Of a DNA stretch of 64,000 nt, positions 43,749-51,785 are shown one piece after another. A model generated the notes under the pieces. The model did no database searches. It was not told the origin of the DNA and worked only from the letters and a program-made list of their open reading frames with translations. Origin of the DNA: Heyndrickxia shackletonii (GTDB taxonomy: Bacteria > Bacillota > Bacilli > Bacillales > Bacillaceae_C); NCBI RefSeq assembly GCF_001420715.1, contig NZ_LJJC01000004.1, positions 3,553,740 through 3,617,739 on the forward strand, read 5' to 3'. How positions within the stretch are numbered: position 1 is the stretch's first letter; each line of letters begins with the position of its first letter. The translations under genes and the position numbers were made by a program.

Positions 43749-44640
43749 AGGAAGCACCTACCTTTTCTATAAAAATATCGTTTAATGAAGGTTCCTCCAA
43801 TTCAAATTTACGGATAAACCCTTTACCAGTTATTTCGGAAAAGATTGATTGGGATACTTCTTCTGATGCTATTTGCAAATGGGCTCCTTGTGATGTCTTT
43901 TTCCATTTTAAGACTCCGTCAAGTTCCTTCAAAAAGCTAAGATCAAAATCGGCATGGATAGTCACATTTTTCTTTCCAAAAGCCCTTTTTATTTCTTTTA
44001 AACCGCCATGAACGACCGGACTACCGTGGTGCATGATACAAAGACTTTCACATAATTCTTCAACATGCTCCATTCTGTGGCTGGAAAATACAATGGTCGT
44101 TCCATCATTTTTAAGGTCGTTAACAGCCGATTTTAGCAGCTCGACATTTACCGGATCTAAGCCGCTGAATGGTTCATCCAGAATTAATAGCTTTGGTTTA
44201 TGGATGACAGAGGCAATAAATTGGATTTTTTGCTGATTCCCTTTGGATAGCTCCTCTACCTTTTTATTTTCATATTCCGGAACATGGAAGCGATTCAACC
44301 AATTTTTCAGTTCTTTTTCCGCACTTTGTTTGTCCATTCCTCTTAATCTAGCTAAATAAATAAGCTGATCTTTTACTGTTTGTTTCGGGTATAGACCACG
44401 CTCTTCCGGTAAATATCCAACAAGCGAGCTTGCCGTTTCATCAATTTGCTTCCCGTTCCATGTAATCTCACCTTTAATCGGAGTAAGGATGCCCAATATC
44501 ATACGAAAAGTTGTTGTTTTTCCCGCACCATTGGCCCCTAAAAATCCATATATTTCTCCTTTCGGAATGGTTAATGATAGATCATTAACAGCCGTAAAAT
44601 TGCCAAACTTTTTTGTAACATGATTTATATTTAATGACAA
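43741..44640 (-). CDS. yhaQ: ABC exporter ATP-binding protein YhaQ (NatA-like)
   Basis: A 299-residue ATPase with Walker A GANGAGKTT (about 34-42), signature LSKGNQQKI, Walker B LLILDEPFSGLDPVN and a C-terminal domain ending in SLNDIFIEKVG, typical of the NatA/CcmA group. It pairs with YhaP, whose start overlaps its stop. The initiator is TTG, with AAAGGAGG at nine bases. In B. subtilis yhaQ and yhaP stand in the same order next to yhaO. Confidence 0.9.
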   Translation of the reverse strand: MSLNINHVTKKFGNFTAVNDLSLTIPKGEIYGFLGANGAGKTTTFRMILGILTPIKGEITWNGKQIDETASSLVGYLPEERGLYPKQTVKDQLIYLARLRGMDKQSAEKELKNWLNRFHVPEYENKKVEELSKGNQQKIQFIASVIHKPKLLILDEPFSGLDPVNVELLKSAVNDLKNDGTTIVFSSHRMEHVEELCESLCIMHHGSPVVHGGLKEIKRAFGKKNVTIHADFDLSFLKELDGVLKWKKTSQGAHLQIASEEVSQSIFSEITGKGFIRKFELEEPSLNDIFIEKVGASYE

Positions 44641-44799
44641 ACCAAAAATCCTCCTTTATGTAGCTATCCATTTGTTCTTTACGTAATGAACTAGTAAAGG
44701 TTCCATTTAATTCTATCTTAACCGAAATATTTAAATTGGTAAAAAATTATAAAATTTATGTTAAAATGATGATAAAGTTTCCAATTAGGAGGAGCAACC

Positions 44800-44985
44800 A
44801 TGCCTAACTACAAATTAACAGTATTTGAGGAAAATGGAGAAAAATTATTGGATGAAACGTTTGAAGCTGCAAATGATGCTGAAGCAAAAAAACTTGGGGA
44901 AACCATTTTAATTGAAAAAGGGGCAATCGATAAAACACATCGATGCACCTCACCTTCAGGAAAGCTGTTATTATTCCATCGCTAA
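44800..44985 (+). CDS. yhzC: YhzC family small protein
   Basis: A 61-residue soluble protein, MPNYKLTVFEENGEKLLDET followed by FEAANDAEAKKLGETILIEK and a C-terminal HRCTSPSGKLLLFHR. AGGAGGAGCAACC precedes the ATG. It matches my memory of YhzC, a conserved Bacillus protein of unknown function at this place in the chromosome. A shared terminator with the convergent yhaR follows. Confidence 0.8.
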   Translation: MPNYKLTVFEENGEKLLDETFEAANDAEAKKLGETILIEKGAIDKTHRCTSPSGKLLLFHR

Positions 44986-45009
44986 AAATCGGCCTTAATG
45001 GTCGATTTT
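44985..45009. terminator. Bidirectional terminator between yhzC and yhaR
   Basis: AAAATCGGCC and GGTCGATTTT pair (one G-T) around TTAAT, directly after the yhzC stop and before the yhaR stop. Confidence 0.8.
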
Positions 45010-45010
45010 A

Positions 45011-45793
45011 TTATTTTCCTAAAAAATTGGGTTGTCTTTTTTCTACGAATGCCTTAATTCCTTCCTGATGATCATATGTTTGTCTCATTTTCCATTGGGC
45101 GTTTGTTTCTAATTCTAAAATGGTTGTTAGTTTTTGATTGTTTAATGCTGTGAATATTTTTTTCGTCTCGATCATGGCAAGGATAGGCTTTGTTTTCCAA
45201 GCCTTGATTTGATTTTGTACTGCTGAATTCATGTCCTTTGCCACTTCATCTATGATGTCGATTTTCTTCGCTTCATTGCTGTTTAATACTTTGCCTTCCC
45301 AAATTAACTTCTTTGCCTTTTCTTCCCCAATCCGTCTTTCCAGATGAAAATGACCTCCACCATCTGGAACTAAACCTATTCCAATAAAATTCATCGCTAG
45401 TTTACTATCTTCATGGCAAATGACATAATCTGCAGCAAGTGCTAAGCTTAAGCCGAGACCTGCGGCTGCTCCATTTACAGCTGCAATCGTAAGCTTGGGC
45501 ATGGTGTAAACGGTTGTAACAAGACTATTTATCTGCTCCATAATCGAAAAGAACTGGTCTTTCCCACTTAACTGCAGCATTTCTTTGATGTCTCCACCAG
45601 AAGAAAACGCTCGTCCTTCCCCTTTTAACACTACGATTTTAATAGCTTCATTTAATGATAGTTCCTTTAAGGCTTCATTTAATTCTTTAATTAATACCGA
45701 ATTTAGTGCATTTAATGAATCCGGACGATTGAATGTAACCGTTGCGGTATCTTCGTTGAAATTCACAACAACGGTTTCATAGACTGCATCCAT
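45011..45793 (-). CDS. yhaR: Enoyl-CoA hydratase/isomerase family protein
   Basis: A 260-residue crotonase-fold protein. The oxyanion-hole motifs are present: AFSSGGDIKEM (about 62-72) and AAVNGAAAGLGLSLALAADYVI (about 100-121). The position usually holding the second catalytic Glu is GLVPDGGGHFHLER, which has Asp in place, a pattern more typical of PaaG-like isomerases than of classic hydratases. B. subtilis YhaR lies in the same place. A FadR-like palindrome 29 bp upstream links it to fatty-acid breakdown. GGAGGGG precedes the ATG. Confidence 0.88.
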   Translation of the reverse strand: MDAVYETVVVNFNEDTATVTFNRPDSLNALNSVLIKELNEALKELSLNEAIKIVVLKGEGRAFSSGGDIKEMLQLSGKDQFFSIMEQINSLVTTVYTMPKLTIAAVNGAAAGLGLSLALAADYVICHEDSKLAMNFIGIGLVPDGGGHFHLERRIGEEKAKKLIWEGKVLNSNEAKKIDIIDEVAKDMNSAVQNQIKAWKTKPILAMIETKKIFTALNNQKLTTILELETNAQWKMRQTYDHQEGIKAFVEKRQPNFLGK

Positions 45794-45821
45794 GTTTATC
45801 CCCTCCTAATTATAGGATAAC

Positions 45822-45839
45822 TGAATGAGTATTCATTCG
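45822..45839. promoter_or_regulatory. FadR-like operator upstream of yhaR
   Basis: TGAATGAGTATTCATTCG has arms TGAATGA/TCATTCG around four bases, one base away from the perfect 7-bp arms at lcfB. It ends 28 bp before the yhaR start codon. It suggests that YhaR belongs to the FadR regulon in this strain. Confidence 0.75.
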
Positions 45840-46047
45840 TAAATATTATTTTCATAAAAGTCTGTAATTAATCTGTAGATAATAAACATTCACTTTAATT
45901 GTTGTAATAGGGGAAATAATCTTTTGACGGGGGCTAGGGACTTTTCTCTGGCATTTTCAGGGTTAGTTGACCTTTAACACAGTTTGTATAATTTCCAATC
46001 AAACTGTCCCTCGTAAATAACTTGCACTCCTCCACCAAAAAAAAAAA

Positions 46048-46071
46048 ACAGGTCCCCGCGCTGGCACCTGT
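46048..46071 (-). terminator. Terminator of yhaX with a 12-base T tract
   Basis: ACAGGT and ACCTGT arms surround a GC-rich loop, and the reverse strand continues with twelve Ts. It ends the HAD gene about 20 bp past its stop. The GGCACCTGTC text again resembles the GGTG/CACC palindrome family. Confidence 0.8.
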
Positions 46072-46091
46072 CTACCTTCACCTGCAAACAA

Positions 46092-46958
46092 TTATTTAAT
46101 TACATTCATTTTCTTCAAAAATTCTATTGGCGGTTGTTTGCGAAAATGTTCTTTTATCATATAGGATACACCATTTTCATTATTCGAGCGTGTAATCCAA
46201 TCCGCTGATTTTTTCAGCTCTGCAGATGCATTTCCCATAACAACTCCGAGACCTGCCCATTCTATTAACGGCTTATCATCTAAGCCGGACCCTATGGCAA
46301 CCACTTCTTCACGACCGATATTTAATTGATCACATACATACAAAAGCCCTTTCAGTTTCGAAACACCTACAGGAACAATCTCCATCTTTGTATCGTCATT
46401 TACAATGCAGTCCACTTCATGAAACATTTCTCCGATTGCTTTCCTGGCATCGTGTAAATCTTCAAGATCATTGAAAATTACTTCTATTTTTGGAGGGGAC
46501 ACAGGTGACTCTTTCAATTTTTCCACCAATGAATCAACATATTGCTCCGAGTAGGAATAACGGGTAGAGGATTGAAAGACAATTTTCCCCATTAAATTGC
46601 TGGGCACTTTTCCTTTATTCCCAAGGGTAAAGTCTTCATGGACTAAACGGATTTGACAATGAAATGCTTCTAAAAAGCGAACCAAGTCAATGGTTGAATT
46701 CTCACTAATTTTTTTTACTAATATTGGGTTTTTCTTTTCATTAGCAATAAAGGCTCCTTGATGTGTGACTAATGGTGCATTTACTTTTAAAGCATTTCCC
46801 AGTCTACTTGCCGTTGAAAAGTTTTTCGAAGTAACAATAGAAACATAAATACCTTTTTCAACCGCATATTCGATTGCTTCTTTTGTTGCTTTATTTAAAC
46901 GCCCATTGCTGTTCAACATAGTATTATCAATATTCAGCGCAAGCAGTTTATAAATCAT
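46092..46958 (-). CDS. yhaX: HAD superfamily protein YhaX with altered catalytic motifs
   Basis: A 288-residue protein of the Cof-type HAD group (sugar-phosphate or flavin phosphatases) with a C2 cap. In motif I the usual DxDGT nucleophile region is LALNIDNTML, so the first Asp is Asn (residue 9). In motif IV the usual GDGxND is GSGLDD (residue about 223). Motif II (SIVTSKN) and a motif III Lys (SKLKG) remain. It may therefore be weakly active or a non-catalytic binder. The start at 46958 has GAGGGGG upstream. B. subtilis YhaX is a sporulation gene in this neighbourhood. Confidence 0.82.
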   Translation of the reverse strand: MIYKLLALNIDNTMLNSNGRLNKATKEAIEYAVEKGIYVSIVTSKNFSTASRLGNALKVNAPLVTHQGAFIANEKKNPILVKKISENSTIDLVRFLEAFHCQIRLVHEDFTLGNKGKVPSNLMGKIVFQSSTRYSYSEQYVDSLVEKLKESPVSPPKIEVIFNDLEDLHDARKAIGEMFHEVDCIVNDDTKMEIVPVGVSKLKGLLYVCDQLNIGREEVVAIGSGLDDKPLIEWAGLGVVMGNASAELKKSADWITRSNNENGVSYMIKEHFRKQPPIEFLKKMNVIK

Positions 46959-47190
46959 AGATGTTCCCCCTCTTAGTTTGCAGCATCCACCACTTATGAC
47001 TAACACTTGTTTGTATAAACTTATGTGTTTTTAGAGGAGGATAGAACTTTATGAAATGGATTAGTTAAGATGCAAAAAAAGGGGACAAAAAGAAAAGTAA
47101 CCATAAAACGATTGTCTATAGTTACTTTATTGATTGAAGTTTTAGAAGTTCAAGAAATTAACACTGAAACTTTCTTACAATATTGTTTAC

Positions 47191-47328
47191 GTCTAGCTAC
47201 AGCGCCTATCGGGCATTTCTCCTGAACTACCTCCCTGTGCTTCCTTTATCTCAGTCAAAGCGCCAACAGGTGAAATTTGCACTTCCATTACAATTGTCCG
47301 TACGTCGATAAGCAAGGAGCTTTTCGCA
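47191..47328 (-). repeat. Dispersed repeat, partial copy downstream of yheA
   Basis: Reverse orientation; it begins eight bases past the yheA stop and is co-oriented with yheA. Preserved are the outer arms (GTCTAGCTACAGCGCCTATC at one end, AGGAGCTTTTCGC at the other), TTATCTCAGTC and TACGTCGATAAG. A TTTGCACTTCCATTACAATT module is present. The remainder of 46959-47336 shows nothing else. Confidence 0.7.
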
Positions 47329-47336
47329 TTTGTTGT

Positions 47337-47690
47337 TTATTGACTCATTTTTCCGTATAATTCATCAAGCGGCTTCATAACAATTTTATTTACTTCGTTA
47401 ATTGCAATGCTCATATGTTGTTCTGCATCCATTAATTGAACGATTTTTGGATTTTGCTGTACCATGGCTGCCACACTTTGCGCCTCTTGGACTTCATTTT
47501 GCGATATATTTTGCCCTGTCATTTGTTTTTCCTGAAGCTTCATTTGAATATTGCGAAATTGATCGAATAACTTTTTCGCTGCTGGATCCATTCGAATATC
47601 CTCATATTTTGCTTGTAATGTTTTGTATTCCTGACTATTCTTTAATGCGTTTTCTAATTCATATGCAAGATCATAAATATTTGATGCCAT
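47337..47690 (-). CDS. yheA: YlbF/YmcA-family protein YheA
   Basis: A 117-residue all-helical protein (UPF0342/DUF964): MASNIYDLAYELENALKNSQ opening, central IRMDPAAKKLFDQFRNIQMKLQ, then VQEAQSVAAMVQQNPKIVQLM. Length and text match B. subtilis YheA, a relative of YlbF and YmcA, which form a complex that influences competence, biofilm formation, sporulation and RNase Y. AGAGGAGGTTTAATAA precedes the ATG. Confidence 0.9.
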   Translation of the reverse strand: MASNIYDLAYELENALKNSQEYKTLQAKYEDIRMDPAAKKLFDQFRNIQMKLQEKQMTGQNISQNEVQEAQSVAAMVQQNPKIVQLMDAEQHMSIAINEVNKIVMKPLDELYGKMSQ

Positions 47691-47900
47691 TTATTAAACC
47701 TCCTCTAAGATCTCTTACCACTATAACAAAGTATGGGCATTCTATCCAATCTGCTACCATTTTTTACGTGCAATACACGCAAACAATTTAGGCATCGATT
47801 TGAAACAAAGGACTAAATAAGGAAACGAAATGAATAAATAGACTATACGAATCAACAATTTTATTTTAAAAATCTACCACAATCCAATAAAAAAGAAATG

Positions 47901-47929
47901 AACCAATTAGTATTAAAAATCATACGATA
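47901..47929 (+). promoter_or_regulatory. Sigma-K type promoter of the ATP-grasp spore-coat operon
   Basis: AACC at 47901-47904 and CATACGATA at 47921-47929, 16 bp apart, match the sigma-K pattern (AC near -35, CATANNNTA near -10). It lies 44 bp before the first gene of a spore-coat-associated operon, where late mother-cell control is expected. Confidence 0.6.
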
Positions 47930-47972
47930 TCAGCAAGAGCCCAAAAAAACAAATGCGTAAGAGGTAATGGCG

Positions 47973-49364
47973 ATGATATTACAGGTTTCCGTGCAAGAAT
48001 CGAATTACTTTGAGGAACTTACACCAATTATCCAAATTTCCTTCTATATCATTGAACATTTTAATATTCCAATTGAAAAAAGCATTTCCATTCGTGTTGG
48101 AGACAAATGTATTTCAGCAGATTTAATACCAATCCAGGCAAAAGAAACGAAAGAACGAAGCCTTATCATGAATCAAACTCTATATCAAGAATTAGCACTT
48201 CCTCCGGCAACATTTGAAATACAGGCATACTACAAAAATCATGAGCTTTGTTTAGGCCCTTTCTTAACTGTTTTAACTGAAATGAAGATTAAAAAGGATC
48301 TGCCGCCTTTTTTCGGATCTATTCACGACTTTAGCAACGAGCTGCATCAATATGGCAGGCAAGTTGGTACTGTTGTTTTCATTACCTCCCTTTCAAAATA
48401 TCCTCACGAAGGATATTACATGAAAGAAGGAGAATGGGTGAAAGCGCGATTACCGCATTCTGATTTTATCTATAATCGCATTCATTCAAGAAGGACAGAA
48501 AACGGAAAATTATTTAGACAAACCTTTACGGAATGGACAAAAAGCAAATCCATGCTCTTTAATTCCCGCTTTATTTCGAAATGGGAAGCTCATGAAAAAC
48601 TTGAAAATGCCACACAACTTAAAGCATTTTTACCGAAAACAACTTTATATGATAAATCAATCTTTCTAGAATGGTTGTCTCAATACAACGATCTATTTAT
48701 CAAGCCTATTAACGGAAGCCAAGGGCGTGGAATCATTCATGTATTTCAGAAAGACAACAATATTATTATCGAAAATTCAAATTCACCTGAAAGAACAAAA
48801 TTGCAATATACATCAGCTATCCAAGCTGCATCAGACATTCAAAAGTGGATTAAGAAAAAAATTTTTATTATCCAGGAATCCCTCCCCCTCATCACTCTCG
48901 AGAATAAAAAAATTGATTTTCGCTTTTTATGCCATAAGATAAACAATGATGAATGGAAAATTACCTCTGTAGTCGGCAGAATATCGGGGGAAGATCAATT
49001 TGTCTCTAATATTGCACAAGGCGGAAAACTGTCGCGCCCTATGGATATTTTACACAACCACTTCACATACGAAAGAGCCCTCCTCACATATCAGTTGATG
49101 AAGGACTTAGCGCTTGAAGTTTCAAGAGTAATCGATCTCGCCTTTGATGAAATATTTGTAGAGTTAGGGATTGATATCGGAGTAGATTCAACAGGAAATC
49201 CATGGCTAATTGAAGTAAACTCGAAACCATCCAAACAATTGAGCACTGAAAAAAGTCAGATCCGTCCTTCCGCTAAGGCTATTATTCAATTTTGTCAAAA
49301 CACTTGGAAAGAAAGGAGTAACCATGATGATAACATTGGGGATTTTAACGCTGATTCCACATGA
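47973..49364 (+). CDS. YheC/YheD family ATP-grasp protein, first of four
   Basis: About 463 residues. An N-terminal domain of about 115 residues precedes an ATP-grasp fold with NDLFIKPINGSQGRGI (phosphate-binding loop, about 247-262) and the metal-binding VNSKPSKQL motif near the C-terminus. This is the endospore coat-associated YheC/YheD family (peptide- or nucleotide-ligase fold; no reaction known). The start at 47973 has AAGAGGTA upstream, while the ATG two codons earlier lies against it. It overlaps the next gene by 41 bp. In B. subtilis only two such genes stand here. Confidence 0.85.
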   Translation: MILQVSVQESNYFEELTPIIQISFYIIEHFNIPIEKSISIRVGDKCISADLIPIQAKETKERSLIMNQTLYQELALPPATFEIQAYYKNHELCLGPFLTVLTEMKIKKDLPPFFGSIHDFSNELHQYGRQVGTVVFITSLSKYPHEGYYMKEGEWVKARLPHSDFIYNRIHSRRTENGKLFRQTFTEWTKSKSMLFNSRFISKWEAHEKLENATQLKAFLPKTTLYDKSIFLEWLSQYNDLFIKPINGSQGRGIIHVFQKDNNIIIENSNSPERTKLQYTSAIQAASDIQKWIKKKIFIIQESLPLITLENKKIDFRFLCHKINNDEWKITSVVGRISGEDQFVSNIAQGGKLSRPMDILHNHFTYERALLTYQLMKDLALEVSRVIDLAFDEIFVELGIDIGVDSTGNPWLIEVNSKPSKQLSTEKSQIRPSAKAIIQFCQNTWKERSNHDDNIGDFNADST

Positions 49365-50412
49365 AAAAAATTCGTATTTCGATGAAATTGCCAAAAGAGC
49401 AAATCGCTACAATATCGACGTTTTTCTATTTTCCCCTTTATCGATAAATCCAAATACATTACTTGTTAGCGGTCTTTATTTTGACAATGACCTGCAAAAA
49501 TGGAGCAATAAAGAGTATCCAATTCCCGAATTCCTCTATGATCGCTGCTTTTACGGGGAAGATCGCAAATCAACAGAAGCCGGAGCCATTGTTTCATGGT
49601 TAAAATCAAGAAGCGATATTACGTTTCTTGGTTACGGACTTCCTAATAAATGGAGGTTATATGAATCATTAATCAAATGTCCGGAAATTGCCCCCTATTT
49701 ACCAGCTACAAAGAAAGCCTCCAGTCCGGAAAAGGTAATTGCAGAAATCAAGCAGCATAATGAAATTATATTAAAACCAATTAACGGGGCACATGGATAT
49801 GCCGTTTACGCCTTGAAGCTTGTCAATAATACAATAAAAATCCAAACGACCAAGCAAGAGCAAGTAATTGAAAAAACATTTACTAATTTTGAGCAAGCAA
49901 AAATTTGGCTGGAAAAGTTACTTACAAAGCAAATATTCCTTATTCAGCCCAGATTAGATAATCGAAATAAGACGGGAGCACCTTTTGATCTTCGGCTTTT
50001 ATTACAAAAGGACGAAAATGGCATGTGGATTGAAAAGGGCAGAGCCATTCGTACCGGAAGTAAAGATGGCTTATTGACCAATATTTCTGCCGGTGCCAGT
50101 GTACATTCCTATGAATCATGGTGCTCTAATGCAACCGAGTTCAACCACAGCTATTTAAAGAATGAAATAAATGATTTACTATCCATCCTTCCTCAACAAT
50201 TAGAAACCATGTTCCATCCCTTGTTTGAGCTTGGCATCGATGTCATTATTGCGAAGAATCAATCCATATGGATATTAGATATTAATTCGAAGCCAGGTAG
50301 AAAAATAATTAGTTTAACAAATCCGGATAGAATGGAAACATTATATGAAGCTCCCCTTGCATATTGTCAGTTTTTAGCTTCAAAAATCAAAACACCTATT
50401 GAAGATTACTAG
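49324..50412 (+). CDS. yheC: YheC-type ATP-grasp protein, second of four
   Basis: A 362-residue ATP-grasp protein starting MMITLGILTLIPHEKNSYFD, lacking the N-terminal extra domain of its neighbours. EIILKPINGAHGYAVYAL and LDINSKPGRKI mark the ATP- and metal-binding sites. Its length agrees with B. subtilis YheC (about 363). AAAGGAGTAACC precedes the ATG within the end of the first gene, so translation is coupled. Product is a coat-associated spore protein in known cases. Confidence 0.85.
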   Translation: MMITLGILTLIPHEKNSYFDEIAKRANRYNIDVFLFSPLSINPNTLLVSGLYFDNDLQKWSNKEYPIPEFLYDRCFYGEDRKSTEAGAIVSWLKSRSDITFLGYGLPNKWRLYESLIKCPEIAPYLPATKKASSPEKVIAEIKQHNEIILKPINGAHGYAVYALKLVNNTIKIQTTKQEQVIEKTFTNFEQAKIWLEKLLTKQIFLIQPRLDNRNKTGAPFDLRLLLQKDENGMWIEKGRAIRTGSKDGLLTNISAGASVHSYESWCSNATEFNHSYLKNEINDLLSILPQQLETMFHPLFELGIDVIIAKNQSIWILDINSKPGRKIISLTNPDRMETLYEAPLAYCQFLASKIKTPIEDY

Positions 50413-50423
50413 GAGGTATGACG

Positions 50424-51785
50424 ATGCCTGCCCGCTACAACATAGAATTTTTTGACCAATCAAGTTTAAAGGTTTATTTTCCCATTAATATGAACCTGAA
50501 CAACCCAGCTCAGAGAATTGCATTTGGCTCAACTATCATCGAAGCAAAATGTGAACAGCAGCCAAATGGACGAAATGTTATTTCCATGAGTAAAGGATTA
50601 GCCCAAAAACTCCAGCTTCCGGAATTTGTAAAATCAATCTATCTATTTGAAAATGAGGATATCATCGTTTTTGGTCCCCTCATTGGCATTTTTTCTTCTG
50701 GCTTTACACCATATCAAATAAAGCCAATCGGGGATCGATCCTCTATATTTGAAAAACTTCTTTCTGTGCAATCTTCCGTAGGTGTTGTTCCTTTCTTGTT
50801 TGGGGAACAGCATATCGACTGGGACCAAGGAATGATTGATGGATATTTCTTCACAAAAGATGGCTGGGAAACAAGAAGAGTACCTTTCCCTAATGTGGTT
50901 TATGATCGATTACCTAATCGAAGAAGTGAAAGGCTGCAAGCCTCCAAAATGGTAAAAGAAAAACTGAGCCAAGATTACTTAATTCCTTGGTATAATCCCG
51001 GTTTTTTCAATAAATTAGATGTATATGAAAGATTATTACAAAGCGATATTGCCGAAAAATATTTACCAGAAACATTCCCGTTTTCTTCCTTCTCACAAAT
51101 TGAGCAAATGCTTTCTAAATATGGTCACGTCTATATGAAACCAATGAATGGCAGCTTAGGTCTTGGAGTACATCAAATCCTTTATCACCGCGAAGAAGAA
51201 GCATATTATTGCAGATATCATGATCAAACGAATCATTTAATTAAATTTAAGTCATTAGAGGCATTGATGAAAAAAGTATTCGGCAAAAAAAATCTTGAAA
51301 GAATGGTTGTACAGCAAGGAATCTCACTTATGCGATATAATCAACATCCGGTTGATTTCCGAGTCCATGTCAATAAAAATAAGGACGGTGAGTGGGAATT
51401 AAGCGCCATAGCCGCAAAGGTTGCAGGTAGCGGAAGTCCTACCACACATGTAAAAAACGGTGGAAGTATTAAAACAATCGAAGAGGTATTCGATAATGCT
51501 GAAGAATGCCAAAACTATAAGCAAAAGCTGGAGAAAGCTGCATTAGATCTTGCTGTGATTATTGAAAATCAAATGGAAGGTATAATTGGGGAAATTGGGT
51601 ATGACTTTGGAATCGACACAAGCGGGGAAATATGGCTCTTCGAAGCAAATTCTAAACCAGGAAGATCTATCTTTAAGCATCCACATTTAAAGGAATTTGA
51701 TGTATTAACGAGAAAGCTTTCTTTATCCTTTGCAGTCTTTTTAACCGAAAAGGCGATGAAAAAACCTGAGGAATTGTTTCTATGA
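50424..51785 (+). CDS. yheD: YheD-type ATP-grasp protein, third of four
   Basis: A 453-residue ATP-grasp protein, equal in length to B. subtilis YheD. YMKPMNGSLGLGVHQI and EANSKPGRSIFKHPHL mark the ATP-grasp core; the first about 110 residues form the extra N-terminal domain with GPLIGIF. YheD localises to the developing spore in B. subtilis. The start at 50424 is seven bases after AGGAGGT; the first ATG (50418) is only one base away and is less likely. It ends in an ATGA overlap with the fourth gene. Confidence 0.86.
   Translation: MPARYNIEFFDQSSLKVYFPINMNLNNPAQRIAFGSTIIEAKCEQQPNGRNVISMSKGLAQKLQLPEFVKSIYLFENEDIIVFGPLIGIFSSGFTPYQIKPIGDRSSIFEKLLSVQSSVGVVPFLFGEQHIDWDQGMIDGYFFTKDGWETRRVPFPNVVYDRLPNRRSERLQASKMVKEKLSQDYLIPWYNPGFFNKLDVYERLLQSDIAEKYLPETFPFSSFSQIEQMLSKYGHVYMKPMNGSLGLGVHQILYHREEEAYYCRYHDQTNHLIKFKSLEALMKKVFGKKNLERMVVQQGISLMRYNQHPVDFRVHVNKNKDGEWELSAIAAKVAGSGSPTTHVKNGGSIKTIEEVFDNAEECQNYKQKLEKAALDLAVIIENQMEGIIGEIGYDFGIDTSGEIWLFEANSKPGRSIFKHPHLKEFDVLTRKLSLSFAVFLTEKAMKKPEELFL

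Noticed and set aside
46005-46030. A sigma-A promoter near 45970 (TTGACC ... TATAAT)
   Set aside because: The spacer is only 14 bases and no forward gene follows.
47402-47791. Forward open frame of 129 codons over yheA
   Set aside because: Antisense to yheA for most of its length and without protein-like features.
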